Assembly (NCBI RefSeq): GCF_003024385.1
Contig: NZ_PVZN01000020.1
Span: 33,958-97,957 of the forward strand
Length of the DNA stretch: 64,000 bases
From: Pseudomonas sp. BBP2017
Lineage (GTDB): Bacteria; Pseudomonadota; Gammaproteobacteria; Pseudomonadales; Pseudomonadaceae
Direction: 5' to 3'
Every line of letters begins with the position of its first letter. Position 1 is the first letter of the stretch. The position numbers and the translations under genes were made by a program. Under the pieces are notes generated by a model. It searched no databases and was not told where the DNA came from. It saw nothing but the letters and a program-made list of their open reading frames with translations. Positions 52,787-62,239 of this stretch are shown here, piece by piece.

Positions 52787-55604
52787 GGGTGCTTCCTTGG
52801 TAAGGCGCCAGGCAGTTGAACAGGGCTTGCAATGTAAAAGGTTTGACCAGGCAGCGGTTCATGCCAGCGGCCAGGCACAGTTCTTCTTCGCCGCGCATTG
52901 CATTGGCCGTCGCACCGATGATCGGCGCCAGGCAGCCTTGTCGACGCAGTTCTCTGGCCAAGGCATAGCCATTCATACGGGGCATGTTCACATCGCTCAG
53001 GACGACGTCGAACTGGCCAGGCTTCCAGTGCTGCAACGCTTCATCGCCATCGCTGGCCAGCACGACGGTACATCCGAGTTCTTCGAGCTGATCCTTGAGT
53101 ATCAGTTGGTTGATGATGTTGTCTTCGGCGACCAGTACGCGCAGGTCCAGCTGTCTCATTTCCTGCTGCTTTACGTATTCATCACCTCTGGCGACCCATA
53201 GTCCCTGAGCCTGGCTGACAGCCTGGTGAATGGCGTTCAGGTGATTGAGGTTGACGTGCCAAACGCCGTCTTCATGCCGGGGTTCACTGCAGCCATTGCT
53301 GCTGATCAGGATCCGGGGTCCTGGCCAATCCGGCTGCAGGGGGTGCTCGATGCTGCCCGGGTGCAGCTCGAGCAGCATCTGAGCGCGGGTTGCGCCCGTC
53401 TCGGCAGGGTGGCTAATCTGCGCCCGGGCACCCCAGCGGCGTAGCCAGCCCGCGATGGATTCTGCCAGCTCGCGAATCGGTGAGACGACGTAGATGACTT
53501 CAGCCAACAAGCTGTGCGGCACAGCTGTTTCGCCAGTGCCTAAAGCTACTTCCAGGGGCAGGGTCAAGGTGAAGCTGCTGCCCAGGCCGGGTTCACTGAC
53601 CATGCGCATATGGCCGTTCATCAATTGCGTCAGGCGTTGGCAGATGGGCAGCCCCAATCCGGTTCCGGCGACTACATGAGTATTGCCTTCGACCTGGTAG
53701 AAGGGTTCGAAAATGTAGGGTTGATCCTCCTCGGCAATGCCTTTGCCGGTATCCGACACTTGCCACAACAACCCTGAGCGCTCGCCTTCGCGATGCAGCA
53801 AGCGGACCCTGAGCACCACCCGCCCGCAATCGGTGAACTTCACCGCATTGCTCAGCAAGTTATTGAGGATCTGGCGGATCCGCGAGACATCGCCGATCAG
53901 TCGTTCAGGCAGGTGTGAATCGAGGCAGGCATAGAGTTGCAGGCCTTTGCTGGTGGCTGCGGCGCTGTAGCCCTGGATGACCTCATGCACCAGTTCCAGG
54001 GGGGAGAACTCGCTTACTTCCAGGACTAGTTGCCCTGCCTCGATCTTCGACACATCCAGTACATCGCAGATCAATTGCAGGAGAGTCGCCGAGGAGCCTT
54101 CGATCGCATGCAGATAGTCTTTTTGTTGGGCGTCCAGCTGGGTGCGGGACAGAAGCTCGAGGGTGCCCAGGACGCCATACAGGGGGGTGCGGATTTCGTG
54201 GCTCATGGTGGCCAGGAACAGGGTCTTGGCTTCGTTGGCCGCATCGGCCGATTGCCGGGCTTCTTCCAGCGCAGCTTCCACCTGTTTGCGCGTGCTGATG
54301 TCGCTGAAGGCACAGAACAACACGTCTTCGCCCTTGTAGCGGGTGGGCGCACTGCTCAGGTACAAGTGGCGGCCATCGGCCGTTTCAAAGCAATCGCTGC
54401 AGTCGGCATCGACCGAGTCGAATGCGGCGCGGATCCAGTTGGCGCAAAGTACGTCACGCTCAAGGCCATTGCCTAGCCATTGTTGGGCCAGATGGTTTTC
54501 CAGCACCACCTTGCCATCACTGCGACGCAGAACACACAACGCAACCGGGGCGGTTTCGATGACGTCGCGACTGAACGCTTCGCTTTCTATCAAAGCCTCA
54601 ATGCGGTGGACTGCCGGGGCAATCAGGCGCTGTTCGAAACGCCGTATCAACAGCACGATCAGGGTAATGCTGAACAGGCAGAACAACAGTGAACCGAGCA
54701 GTTGTTTCCACAAACCATCCAATACTGCCAGCAGGTCGATCGAATACACCAGTTGCCAGTCAGATGACTTCAGGTGTTTGCGGATCACCAGGTGATCGGG
54801 CAACAGGCCGTTGCCGATAAAGCCGAAGAAGTTTTCACCCTGGGGGCTGAGCAGTGTCTGGCTCAGGCTCGCCTGTGGATTGTTGCTGAACACTTGCATG
54901 CCATCGGCATTGAGCATCATGAAGGCGCCGGCGCTCTGATCACTCAAGGCTCTGGATACCTCGCGCGTATCCATTTCCAGGCCCAGCCAGCCCGACTCGG
55001 GGGCGCGTTCGTCCAGGCGAATGAAAATGTACAGGTGCGAGCGTTGCTCGCTGTGGTCGGTCAACCACAATTCGCTCAATGGTGCGGCTGTACGATTCTT
55101 GAGTGCGTGCAGTTGTTCAAGCATGGCTGCAGAGAGGTCGGGCACCTGTGCCGTCGCGTTAAAGAGCCGTCTGACCTGGGCTTGCGCACCGGTACCTACG
55201 TACAGCAGGCTGACTTGCTTTTCTTGCATGTAGCTGCGCATGCGCTGGGTCAGCCAGATACTCCACAGATTGTTGGGGCTGGTACCCAACTGCAGGTGGA
55301 TTTCTTCGCTCGAAGGCAGGTATACCAAAGGCTTGGCCTGTTGCGCCTTGCGCACTGTCGACAGGCTCAGGCTTTCCAGCAAGGCTTCCCGATTGGTGAA
55401 GAATGTATGGGCTTCGGCTATCGCGCTGCTCATGTAGCCACGACGTTGGGAGATGTCGTTATTGAACGTGAACAACAGAAAGTTGTAGACGCCACTCAAG
55501 ATACCGATCGATAAAACGATGGCGAACAGCCGCAGCAACCATCGGGCTGCTTCGGGGTTGGATAACAACGGATTGATATGCAGCAGGTAACGTTTTAATC
55601 GCAT
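52773..55604 (-). CDS. PvrS-like hybrid sensor kinase with REC domain, no HPt
   Basis: 943-residue membrane kinase. It has helix 1 about 23-45, a periplasmic domain to about 300, helix 2 in LLGSLLFCLFSITLIVLLI, a PAS-like segment, HisKA ATMSHEIRTPLYGVLGTLE (identical through this stretch to the other kinase), HATPase (VSDTGKGIA, GTGLGLPIC) and REC (VVLSDVNMPRMNG). It ends soon after REC, lacking an HPt, so it must use an HPt elsewhere such as that of the neighbouring kinase. An RcsB-like box lies 35 bp upstream of its start. Confidence 0.9.
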   Translation of the reverse strand: MRLKRYLLHINPLLSNPEAARWLLRLFAIVLSIGILSGVYNFLLFTFNNDISQRRGYMSSAIAEAHTFFTNREALLESLSLSTVRKAQQAKPLVYLPSSEEIHLQLGTSPNNLWSIWLTQRMRSYMQEKQVSLLYVGTGAQAQVRRLFNATAQVPDLSAAMLEQLHALKNRTAAPLSELWLTDHSEQRSHLYIFIRLDERAPESGWLGLEMDTREVSRALSDQSAGAFMMLNADGMQVFSNNPQASLSQTLLSPQGENFFGFIGNGLLPDHLVIRKHLKSSDWQLVYSIDLLAVLDGLWKQLLGSLLFCLFSITLIVLLIRRFEQRLIAPAVHRIEALIESEAFSRDVIETAPVALCVLRRSDGKVVLENHLAQQWLGNGLERDVLCANWIRAAFDSVDADCSDCFETADGRHLYLSSAPTRYKGEDVLFCAFSDISTRKQVEAALEEARQSADAANEAKTLFLATMSHEIRTPLYGVLGTLELLSRTQLDAQQKDYLHAIEGSSATLLQLICDVLDVSKIEAGQLVLEVSEFSPLELVHEVIQGYSAAATSKGLQLYACLDSHLPERLIGDVSRIRQILNNLLSNAVKFTDCGRVVLRVRLLHREGERSGLLWQVSDTGKGIAEEDQPYIFEPFYQVEGNTHVVAGTGLGLPICQRLTQLMNGHMRMVSEPGLGSSFTLTLPLEVALGTGETAVPHSLLAEVIYVVSPIRELAESIAGWLRRWGARAQISHPAETGATRAQMLLELHPGSIEHPLQPDWPGPRILISSNGCSEPRHEDGVWHVNLNHLNAIHQAVSQAQGLWVARGDEYVKQQEMRQLDLRVLVAEDNIINQLILKDQLEELGCTVVLASDGDEALQHWKPGQFDVVLSDVNMPRMNGYALARELRRQGCLAPIIGATANAMRGEEELCLAAGMNRCLVKPFTLQALFNCLAPYQGSTREAL

Positions 55605-55638
55605 TCGCCGACTCTATGAGGCGAGTCGGTAATTGAGT

Positions 55639-55653
55639 ATCAGACGATCCTTA
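55639..55653 (-). promoter_or_regulatory. Second RcsB-box-like site, upstream of the signalling genes
   Basis: On the minus strand TAAGGATCGTCTGAT matches the RcsB consensus at 12 of 15 positions. The plus-strand core ATCAGACGATCCTTAATA differs by one base from the copy at 47533-47550. This suggests autoregulation of the kinase/regulator genes by the RcsB-like protein. Confidence 0.6.
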
Positions 55654-55702
55654 ATAAGTTCGACAGTTGATGGGGGTTATCTGCGTGATCTGCGGGTGAC
55701 GT

Positions 55703-56731
55703 TCAAGTCTCGTTCTGCTCCCGGTAAGTCTGGCGAAACTCGCCCGGTGGCATCCCGCGTCGGCTTTTGAAGGTGCGGTGGAATGAGCGCGGTTCGGTGA
55801 AACCCAGGTATTGGGCGATGTCCTGGATCGGCAAGGTGCTGTGCAGCAGGTAGTGCTCCGCCAGTTCCTGGCGCAGGTCATCGAGGATTTGCTGGTAGGA
55901 GGTGTTCGCCTGGTGCAGCTGGCGTTGCAGGGTGCGCACCGAGACGGCGAACTGCTCGGCCACCTGCTCTTTGCGCGGCAGCCCTTCCTTGAGCAGCTGG
56001 CGCAGGATGTTCTTCACCCGTTGTTCCAGCGACGCGTCTTCCAGCGTGGCCATCAGGCCCAGGGCGTGTTCTTCCAGGGTGCGCAGCAATTGTGCATCGG
56101 CCTGGCGCAAGGGCAGTTGCAGGTAGGGCAGTGGGACAATGAGCGCCGAGTAGGGCTGGTTGAACAGCACTGGGCAGTCGAAGAACTGTTCGTAGCGGGC
56201 GCGTTCGGTGTCCGCCGGCAGGGGGTGTTCGAGCCATACCGCGGTGGGCGACAGCTGAGCGTCGGCGATCCAGCGCGCATATTGCAGCCAGGAGCCAAGG
56301 ACGTTTTCCACCAGATGGCGGCGGATGCGCGGGCGTTGGTGGCGGCAGGTCCAGATCAGGTGTACGTGTTCCCCCTGCGGTTCGGCGCGGCTGACGCCCA
56401 TGTCCCCCACCAGCTTCTCGAACGGCATGATGCGATTCATGGCATCGCCCAGGGTCGCGCAGTTCATGGTGATGTAGCCCAGCACGTTCCAGGAGTTGGG
56501 CAATACGAATCGCGCCGAGTTGAGGCCGAACAGCGGATCACCGGAATGCTCGCAAAAGTAATCGAGCAAGCGTTCATGGGCTTCGCCCGGCACCCGCAGG
56601 CTGTTATCGCTCAGCTGTTGGGCTTGCAACCCGGCTACCGCTAACGCCGGTTCAATGGCCATGCCCAGTTGTTCGGCATGACGCACGTACTTGAGCAGCG
56701 GGGGAACCGAGCTGTAGCCAAGGGATTGCAT
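55703..56731 (-). CDS. AraC-family regulator (arabinose-binding-domain type)
   Basis: 342-residue regulator with a PF12625-like N-terminal sensory domain (about 20-200, including LGYITMNCATLGDAMNRIMPFE) and a C-terminal double HTH with EQFAVSVRTLQRQLHQANTS and DIAQYLGFTEPRSFHRTFKS. This is the OruR/ArgR-like group. It is divergent from the FAD oxidase/GlpD/kinase operon across 209 bp, so it probably regulates that operon. Its stop is close to the RcsB-like site but it is unlikely to belong to the fimbrial circuit. Confidence 0.88.
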   Translation of the reverse strand: MQSLGYSSVPPLLKYVRHAEQLGMAIEPALAVAGLQAQQLSDNSLRVPGEAHERLLDYFCEHSGDPLFGLNSARFVLPNSWNVLGYITMNCATLGDAMNRIMPFEKLVGDMGVSRAEPQGEHVHLIWTCRHQRPRIRRHLVENVLGSWLQYARWIADAQLSPTAVWLEHPLPADTERARYEQFFDCPVLFNQPYSALIVPLPYLQLPLRQADAQLLRTLEEHALGLMATLEDASLEQRVKNILRQLLKEGLPRKEQVAEQFAVSVRTLQRQLHQANTSYQQILDDLRQELAEHYLLHSTLPIQDIAQYLGFTEPRSFHRTFKSRRGMPPGEFRQTYREQNET

Positions 56732-56940
56732 GATCGGGTTCCTTTTGATCGAGGCAGACAGGCGCAGGTGAAGGCCCTGAAAGGTAATTTGAAACCACCG
56801 CTAAAGTAAATGGCGGCAGCCGCGTGCGTTGGCTCAATCGGCTACTCGGGCTGGCCGGATGTGACCGTGACAGGCGCGGGTGGCTGGCTACTATAGGCAC
56901 CTGAACTGTTACCTGATAAGAACCATAAAAGGACACACGC

Positions 56941-58536
56941 ATGCGACGCTGGAACGGCTGGGGGGAAGCAACCACGGTGGTCGAGCTGCCGGCCCAGGGT
57001 GCGGGGTTTCTCGCTGCCCGGGTGGGCGCCGGGTGTGCACTGTCCGACGCCACGTTGGAGGCGGCACTGGCGCGGGTTCCGGCTTCACGTCTGGCGGCGC
57101 ATCCGCTGTACAGTCTGCAGGCCCATGATCGTCTGCTGCATGCCCGTGGCCAGAGCTTGCCGGACTGGCTGGCGTTACGTGAAGGGACGCTGGGGACCTA
57201 CCCCGATGCGGTGGCGTTCCCGCAGAGTGTCGAGCAGATCCGCCAGTTGCTAGCGCTCGCCCACGAAAAAGACCTGTGCCTGATTCCTTACGGTGGCGGT
57301 ACTTCGGTGGCAGGTCACATCAACCCGCCATCCTCTACGCGGCCGGTGCTGACCGTGTCGCTTGCGCACATGAACCGCCTGCTCGATCTCGACGAGCAGA
57401 GCCTGCTGGCCACCTTCGGCCCCGGCACCACCGGGCCGCAAGTGGAAAGCCAGTTGCGTGCCCGCGGTTACACCCTTGGGCATTTCCCGCAGTCATGGGA
57501 GTTGTCGACCCTGGGCGGCTGGGTTGCCAGTCGCTCCAGTGGCCAGCAGTCACTACGCTATGGGCGCATCGAGCAACTGTTCGCTGGCGGTACGCTGGAA
57601 ACCTTCGCCGGCCCGTTGGCGATCGCGACCTTTCCCGCCTCGGCGGCAGGTCCCGATCTGCGTGAACTGGTGCTGGGCAGCGAAGGGCGCTTCGGGATCA
57701 TTTCCGAGGTCAAGGTGCGGATCAGCCCGCTGCCAGCGGACGAGCGTTTTTATGGAGTGTTCCTGCCCGACTGGAACCTGGCCCTGCAAGCCATCCGCCA
57801 GTTGGCCCAGGCGCGCGTGCCGCTGTCGATGTTGCGTCTGTCGAATGCGCTGGAAACCGAGACCCAACTGGCTCTGGCCGGGCATCCGCAGCAGATCGCC
57901 TGGCTGGAAAAATACCTGGCCTTGCGCGGTGCGCGTGCCGGCAAATGCCTGTTGACCTTCGGCGTGACCGGCAACCGACAGCAGAACGCGCTGTCGCTGA
58001 AGCAGGCCCGGCAACACTTGAAGGCGTTTGGCGGGGTGTTCACCGGCACTCTGTTGGGTAACAAATGGGCGCAGAACCGCTTCCGTTTTCCTTACCTGCG
58101 CGAGAATTTGTGGAACGCCGGTTACGTGGTCGACACCCTGGAAACCGCCACCGACTGGAGCAATGTCGACAACCTGCTCAATCGCATCGAAAACAGCTTG
58201 CGCGACGGCCTGGCGGCTGAAGGCGAGCGGGTACATGTGTTTACCCACCTGTCCCATGTCTATGGTGAAGGGTCGAGCATTTACACCACCTATGTGTTCC
58301 GCCCGGCGGCGACTTATCCGGCCACCCTGACGCGCTGGCAAGCGCTCAAGCAGGCGGCCAGCCAGACCATCGTCGACAACCACGGCACGGTCAGTCATCA
58401 GCATGGCGTCGGCAAGGATCATGCCCCCTACCTGTTGCGCGAGAAGGGCGCGCTGGCACTGGATACCTTGCAGGCGCTGAGCCGGCACTTCGATCCGGCC
58501 GGGCGCCTCAATCCCGGCACCCTGTTGCAGGAGTGA
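56941..58536 (+). CDS. FAD-binding oxidase, alkyl-DHAP-synthase-like (AGPS family)
   Basis: 531-residue VAO/GlcD-superfamily flavoprotein. Features are typical of alkyldihydroxyacetonephosphate synthase: a short RRWNGWGEA N-terminus, the FAD motif CLIPYGGGTSVAGHINPP, HFPQSWELSTLGGWVASRSS, the DLRELVLGSEGRFGIISEV motif, RFPYLRENLWNAGYVVDTLE and a HLSHVYGEGSSIYTTYVF motif with the Tyr/His region near the active site. AAGGA precedes the ATG. It begins an operon with GlpD-like (4-bp gap) and FGGY genes. Confidence 0.85.
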   Translation: MRRWNGWGEATTVVELPAQGAGFLAARVGAGCALSDATLEAALARVPASRLAAHPLYSLQAHDRLLHARGQSLPDWLALREGTLGTYPDAVAFPQSVEQIRQLLALAHEKDLCLIPYGGGTSVAGHINPPSSTRPVLTVSLAHMNRLLDLDEQSLLATFGPGTTGPQVESQLRARGYTLGHFPQSWELSTLGGWVASRSSGQQSLRYGRIEQLFAGGTLETFAGPLAIATFPASAAGPDLRELVLGSEGRFGIISEVKVRISPLPADERFYGVFLPDWNLALQAIRQLAQARVPLSMLRLSNALETETQLALAGHPQQIAWLEKYLALRGARAGKCLLTFGVTGNRQQNALSLKQARQHLKAFGGVFTGTLLGNKWAQNRFRFPYLRENLWNAGYVVDTLETATDWSNVDNLLNRIENSLRDGLAAEGERVHVFTHLSHVYGEGSSIYTTYVFRPAATYPATLTRWQALKQAASQTIVDNHGTVSHQHGVGKDHAPYLLREKGALALDTLQALSRHFDPAGRLNPGTLLQE

Positions 58537-58540
58537 CAGC

Positions 58541-60136
58541 ATGAGCCAGGACTGGAATGCCGCGTGGCGACAACAGGTACTGCCGACCCTGGCGGATGAG
58601 ACCTGGGACCTGATCGTCATCGGTGGCGGCATCAGCGGTGCCGGGATCCTGCGCGAAGCGGCACGCCGTGGCTGGCGTTGCCTGCTGCTGGAGCAGCGCG
58701 ACTTTGCCTGGGGCACCTCCAGCCGTTCTTCGAAGATGGTCCATGGCGGCTTGCGCTATATCGCCAAGGGCCAGTGGCGCCTGACCCGCGACTCGGTGCA
58801 CGAACGCCAGCGCCTGCTCGACGAAGCACCAGGACTGGTGGAGCCCGCGAGTTTCATGATGGCGCACTACCGTGGTGATTTTCCCGGGCCGCGGGTGCTG
58901 GGTGGGCTGTTGACGGTGTACGACGCCTTGGCCGGGCGGCGCAACCATCGCTTTCACGATGCCAAAGCACTGCGTTATCTGGCACCGGGGCTGAAGGAAG
59001 AACAGTTGCTGGGGGGGACGTGTTTTGTCGATGCATTGACCGATGATGCGCGGCTGGTAATGCGTGTGCTGGCTGAAGCGCGGGCGGACGGCGCGCTGGC
59101 GCTCAATGGCGTGCGGGTCCGGCAACTGCTGCGTGACAACGGTCGGGTCTGTGGCGTGCAGGTTGAAAACGTCGAGGATGGCAAGCGGATGCAGCTGCGT
59201 TGTCGAGCGTTGGCGGTGGCAACCGGTGCCTGGGCCGAGCGCCTGCGTCCGAGCGACGCGCCCCGGCAATTGCGCCCGTTGCGCGGCAGTCATCTGCTGC
59301 TGCCCGGCTGGCGTTTGCCGGTAGCTCAAGCGATCACCTTCTTGCACGCTCGCGATCGTCGGCCGGTGTTTGTCTTCCCCTGGGAAGGCGCCACAGTGGT
59401 GGGCACCACAGACCTGGATCACCCGGACGATCTGGACCAGAGCGCGAGCATCAGCGCCGAGGAACTCGATTACCTGCTGGCAGCCTGCGCCCAGCAATTT
59501 CCCCAGGCTAACGTGGTTGCTGGCGATGTACTGTCGACCTGGTCGGGGGTGCGCCCGGTGGTGGGCAGCGTTCACGAGGGGCAGCAGGGCAAGCCGTCCA
59601 ATGAAACCCGCGAGCATGTGCTGTGGCACGAGCCCGGCTGTGTGACCCTGGCCGGCGGCAAACTGACCACGTTCCGGCCTCAGGCGCTCGAAGTGCTCAA
59701 GGCCTGCGCGCAGATGCTCGGGCGTGAAGTCAATGATGACGGCGCCCCGGTGTTTGCTGCGGTACCGGCACTGCCGATTGCGCCGCTCAACAACAGCCAG
59801 TGGCGTCGCCTGGCCGGGCGTCACGGTCGCGATCTACCACGCCTGGCGCTATTGCTGGAACAGTTGGGCTGCGCCAGCGTCGGTGCCAGCGATACCTTGT
59901 GGGCGGAGCTGGCGTTTGCTTGCGACGCAGAGCTGGTCCTGCACCTTGATGACCTGCTGCTGCGCCGCACCCGTATCGGCCTGTTGCTGGCCCGGGGGGC
60001 GGAGGATTATCTACCGGCCATCCGTCAGTTGTGCCAGCCACGGCTGGGCTGGGACGACCTGCGCTGGCAGGCGGAAGAACAGCGTTATAGGGCGTTGTGG
60101 CAACGCTACCATGGCTTGCCGGAGGCCGCGCATTAA
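58541..60136 (+). CDS. GlpD-like FAD-dependent glycerol-3-phosphate dehydrogenase family
   Basis: 531-residue flavoenzyme. The Rossmann motif LIVIGGGISGAGILREAARRG lies near residue 28, then TSSRSSKMVHGGLRYIAKGQ, a GlpD family signature, and KLTTFRPQALEVLK near the end of the FAD domain. The substrate may be an sn-glycerol-3-phosphate or an alkylated derivative; the operon differs from the glpFKRD regulon, so this is probably a specialised paralogue. It follows the AGPS-like gene by four bases and overlaps or abuts the kinase. Confidence 0.87.
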   Translation: MSQDWNAAWRQQVLPTLADETWDLIVIGGGISGAGILREAARRGWRCLLLEQRDFAWGTSSRSSKMVHGGLRYIAKGQWRLTRDSVHERQRLLDEAPGLVEPASFMMAHYRGDFPGPRVLGGLLTVYDALAGRRNHRFHDAKALRYLAPGLKEEQLLGGTCFVDALTDDARLVMRVLAEARADGALALNGVRVRQLLRDNGRVCGVQVENVEDGKRMQLRCRALAVATGAWAERLRPSDAPRQLRPLRGSHLLLPGWRLPVAQAITFLHARDRRPVFVFPWEGATVVGTTDLDHPDDLDQSASISAEELDYLLAACAQQFPQANVVAGDVLSTWSGVRPVVGSVHEGQQGKPSNETREHVLWHEPGCVTLAGGKLTTFRPQALEVLKACAQMLGREVNDDGAPVFAAVPALPIAPLNNSQWRRLAGRHGRDLPRLALLLEQLGCASVGASDTLWAELAFACDAELVLHLDDLLLRRTRIGLLLARGAEDYLPAIRQLCQPRLGWDDLRWQAEEQRYRALWQRYHGLPEAAH

Positions 60137-60157
60137 ATGCCCATTGAAGAGAGCTCC

Positions 60158-61726
60158 ATGGATAACCACAAAAACAAGCGCTACCTGCTGGCAATCGACA
60201 ATGGCACCCAGAGCGTACGCGCGTTGCTGTTCGACCTGCAGGGCAATCTGTTGGGCAAAGGCAAAGTCGAGCTGCAGGCCTACACGTCGGTCCACCCTGG
60301 CTGGGCCGAGCAGGAGCCGGATTATTACTGGGCCAAGTTGGGCGAGGCGTGCCAGCTGTTGTGGCAGCAGACCGGGGTTGAGCGTACGCAAATCGCCGGT
60401 GTGTCACTGACCACCCAGCGCGGTACCGTGATCAATGTCGATGCCCAGGGCAAGGCCCTGCGTCCGGCGATCTTGTGGCTCGATCAACGCCAGGCCGAGC
60501 TCGAGGGCAGGATAAAGGGGCCATGGGGCTGGTTGTTCAAACTGGTCGGTGCGCAGGCCACCGTGGATTATTTCCGTGCCCAGGCCGAGGCCAACTGGAT
60601 CGCTCGCCATCAGCCCGAGGTGTGGGGTGCGACCGACAAGTTCCTGCTGCTTTCGGGTTTCCTAACCCATCGTCTGTGCGGGCGTTTCGTCGACTCGGTG
60701 GGCTGCTGCGTGGGCTACCTGCCGTTCGACTTCAAACGCCTGCGCTGGGCTGCACCTAGCGACTGGAAATGGCAGGCGCTGGCGGTGCGTGCGGAACAAT
60801 TGCCGACGCTGCTCAAACCTGGTGAAACCCTGGGCCATATCAGCGCCGAGGCGAGCCGGCATACCGGCATTCCCGAAGGGGTACCGCTGATCGCTGCGGG
60901 TGCCGACAAGGCCTGTGAAGTACTCGGTGCTGGAGTGGTCGATGCGTCCACGGTGTGCCTGTCCTATGGCACCACCGCGACCATCACCACGACGCGCTCG
61001 CGTTACCTCGAAGTTGTCCCGTTGATTCCGCCTTATCCGGCGGCGGTGCCGGATCAATACAACTGCGAAGTGATGATCTACCGTGGCTACTGGATGGTCA
61101 GCTGGTTCAAGAATGAGTTCGGTCTGCGCGAAATGCAGCAGGCCAAGGCGCAGGGGCTGGAGCCGGAGCAACTGTTCGACGCCCTGGTCAACGCAGTGCC
61201 ACCCGGCGCCATGGGCCTGATGCTGCAACCCTACTGGTCGCCGGGGATTCGTGAGCCGGGCATGGAAGCCAAGGGCGCGATGATCGGCTTTGGCGACGTG
61301 CATACCCGCGCGCATATCTATCGGGCGATCCTCGAAGGGTTGGCCTACGCCTTGCGCCAGGGCAAGGAGAAGCTTGAAAAGCGCTCGAAACAGTCGATTG
61401 AGCGTCTGCGCGTTGCCGGTGGCGGGTCGCAGAGCGATGCCGCGATGCAGCTCACGGCGGATATCTTTGGCCTGCCGGCCGAGCGCCCACATGTCTATGA
61501 AGCGTCCGGCCTGGGGGCGGCTATTTGCTGCGCGGTGGGGCTTGGCCTGCATGCCGACTTTCCTTCGGCGATCGCGGCGATGACCCGGGTTGGCGCGGTG
61601 TTCATGCCGCAGCCCGAGGCGCAGCAGATCTATGAGCGGTTGTACAAGGAGGTTTACCTGCGCATGTACCGCCAGCTCAAACCGCTGTACCAGAGTATTC
61701 GGCAGATCACTGGTTATCCGGCTTAG
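60158..61726 (+). CDS. FGGY-family carbohydrate (polyol) kinase
   Basis: 522-residue sugar/polyol kinase. The N-terminal phosphate loop is LAIDNGTQSVRALLFDLQG, then TTQRGTVINVD, the catalytic Asp in IAAGADKACEVLGAG, and C-terminal AGGGSQSDAAMQLTADIFG. ATG 60158, with AAGAGAG just before, is preferred to an in-frame ATG at 60137 that adjoins the previous stop. It resembles glycerol/xylulose kinases, but the substrate is open; a glycerol derivative would fit the two preceding genes. Confidence 0.88.
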   Translation: MDNHKNKRYLLAIDNGTQSVRALLFDLQGNLLGKGKVELQAYTSVHPGWAEQEPDYYWAKLGEACQLLWQQTGVERTQIAGVSLTTQRGTVINVDAQGKALRPAILWLDQRQAELEGRIKGPWGWLFKLVGAQATVDYFRAQAEANWIARHQPEVWGATDKFLLLSGFLTHRLCGRFVDSVGCCVGYLPFDFKRLRWAAPSDWKWQALAVRAEQLPTLLKPGETLGHISAEASRHTGIPEGVPLIAAGADKACEVLGAGVVDASTVCLSYGTTATITTTRSRYLEVVPLIPPYPAAVPDQYNCEVMIYRGYWMVSWFKNEFGLREMQQAKAQGLEPEQLFDALVNAVPPGAMGLMLQPYWSPGIREPGMEAKGAMIGFGDVHTRAHIYRAILEGLAYALRQGKEKLEKRSKQSIERLRVAGGGSQSDAAMQLTADIFGLPAERPHVYEASGLGAAICCAVGLGLHADFPSAIAAMTRVGAVFMPQPEAQQIYERLYKEVYLRMYRQLKPLYQSIRQITGYPA

Positions 61727-61785
61727 CAAAGCTGGAACGCCCGTGCGAACGTTTCTGGCTTAAAGGCTGTAGGAGCAACACGCCT

Positions 61786-62130
61786 TCCGAGCTCGATCTC
61801 CATGTGATTCTGGACAACAGTTCGACCCACAAAACCGCTGCGATCAAGGCCTGGCTGGAAAAACATCCGCGCTTCAAGCTGCACTTCACACCGACCAGCG
61901 CGTCTTGGCTGAACGCAGTGGAAGGCTGGTTTTCGCAGTTGGAGAGACGGGCGCTGTATCGAGGTGTCTTCACCAGCGTTACTGATCTGAAAGCCGCGAT
62001 CCGCCAATTCATCACGGCTCACAACGAGCATTCGGCCAAGCCGTTCAAATGGAGCAAGACGGCAGAGGCCATCATCAGCTCGGTACATATGGCAAAGTTG
62101 AGCGTGATGAAAAATAAGCTAATGAATTAA
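61786..62130 (+). pseudogene. IS630-family transposase remnant (C-terminal part)
   Basis: The reading frame begins inside a DDE_3 domain: ELDLHVILDNSSTHKTAAIK, then LHFTPTSASWLNAVEGWFSQ with the catalytic Glu, and PFKWSKTAEAIISSVHM near the end. The N-terminal HTH and first Asp are absent. Sequence just upstream (61741-61780) reads a related frame with a shift, so a 5' truncation and frameshift are likely. No intact terminal repeats are recognised. Confidence 0.8.
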
Positions 62131-62239
62131 GCGCTCGGGACACTAGATGCGCGAATTTGCAGGCGCCATCGATCGTCCTCGTTCAAAGCTCTGCGCACCG
62201 AGAGACATTCCGAGATGTTTCGGATTACATCGCCAAAAC

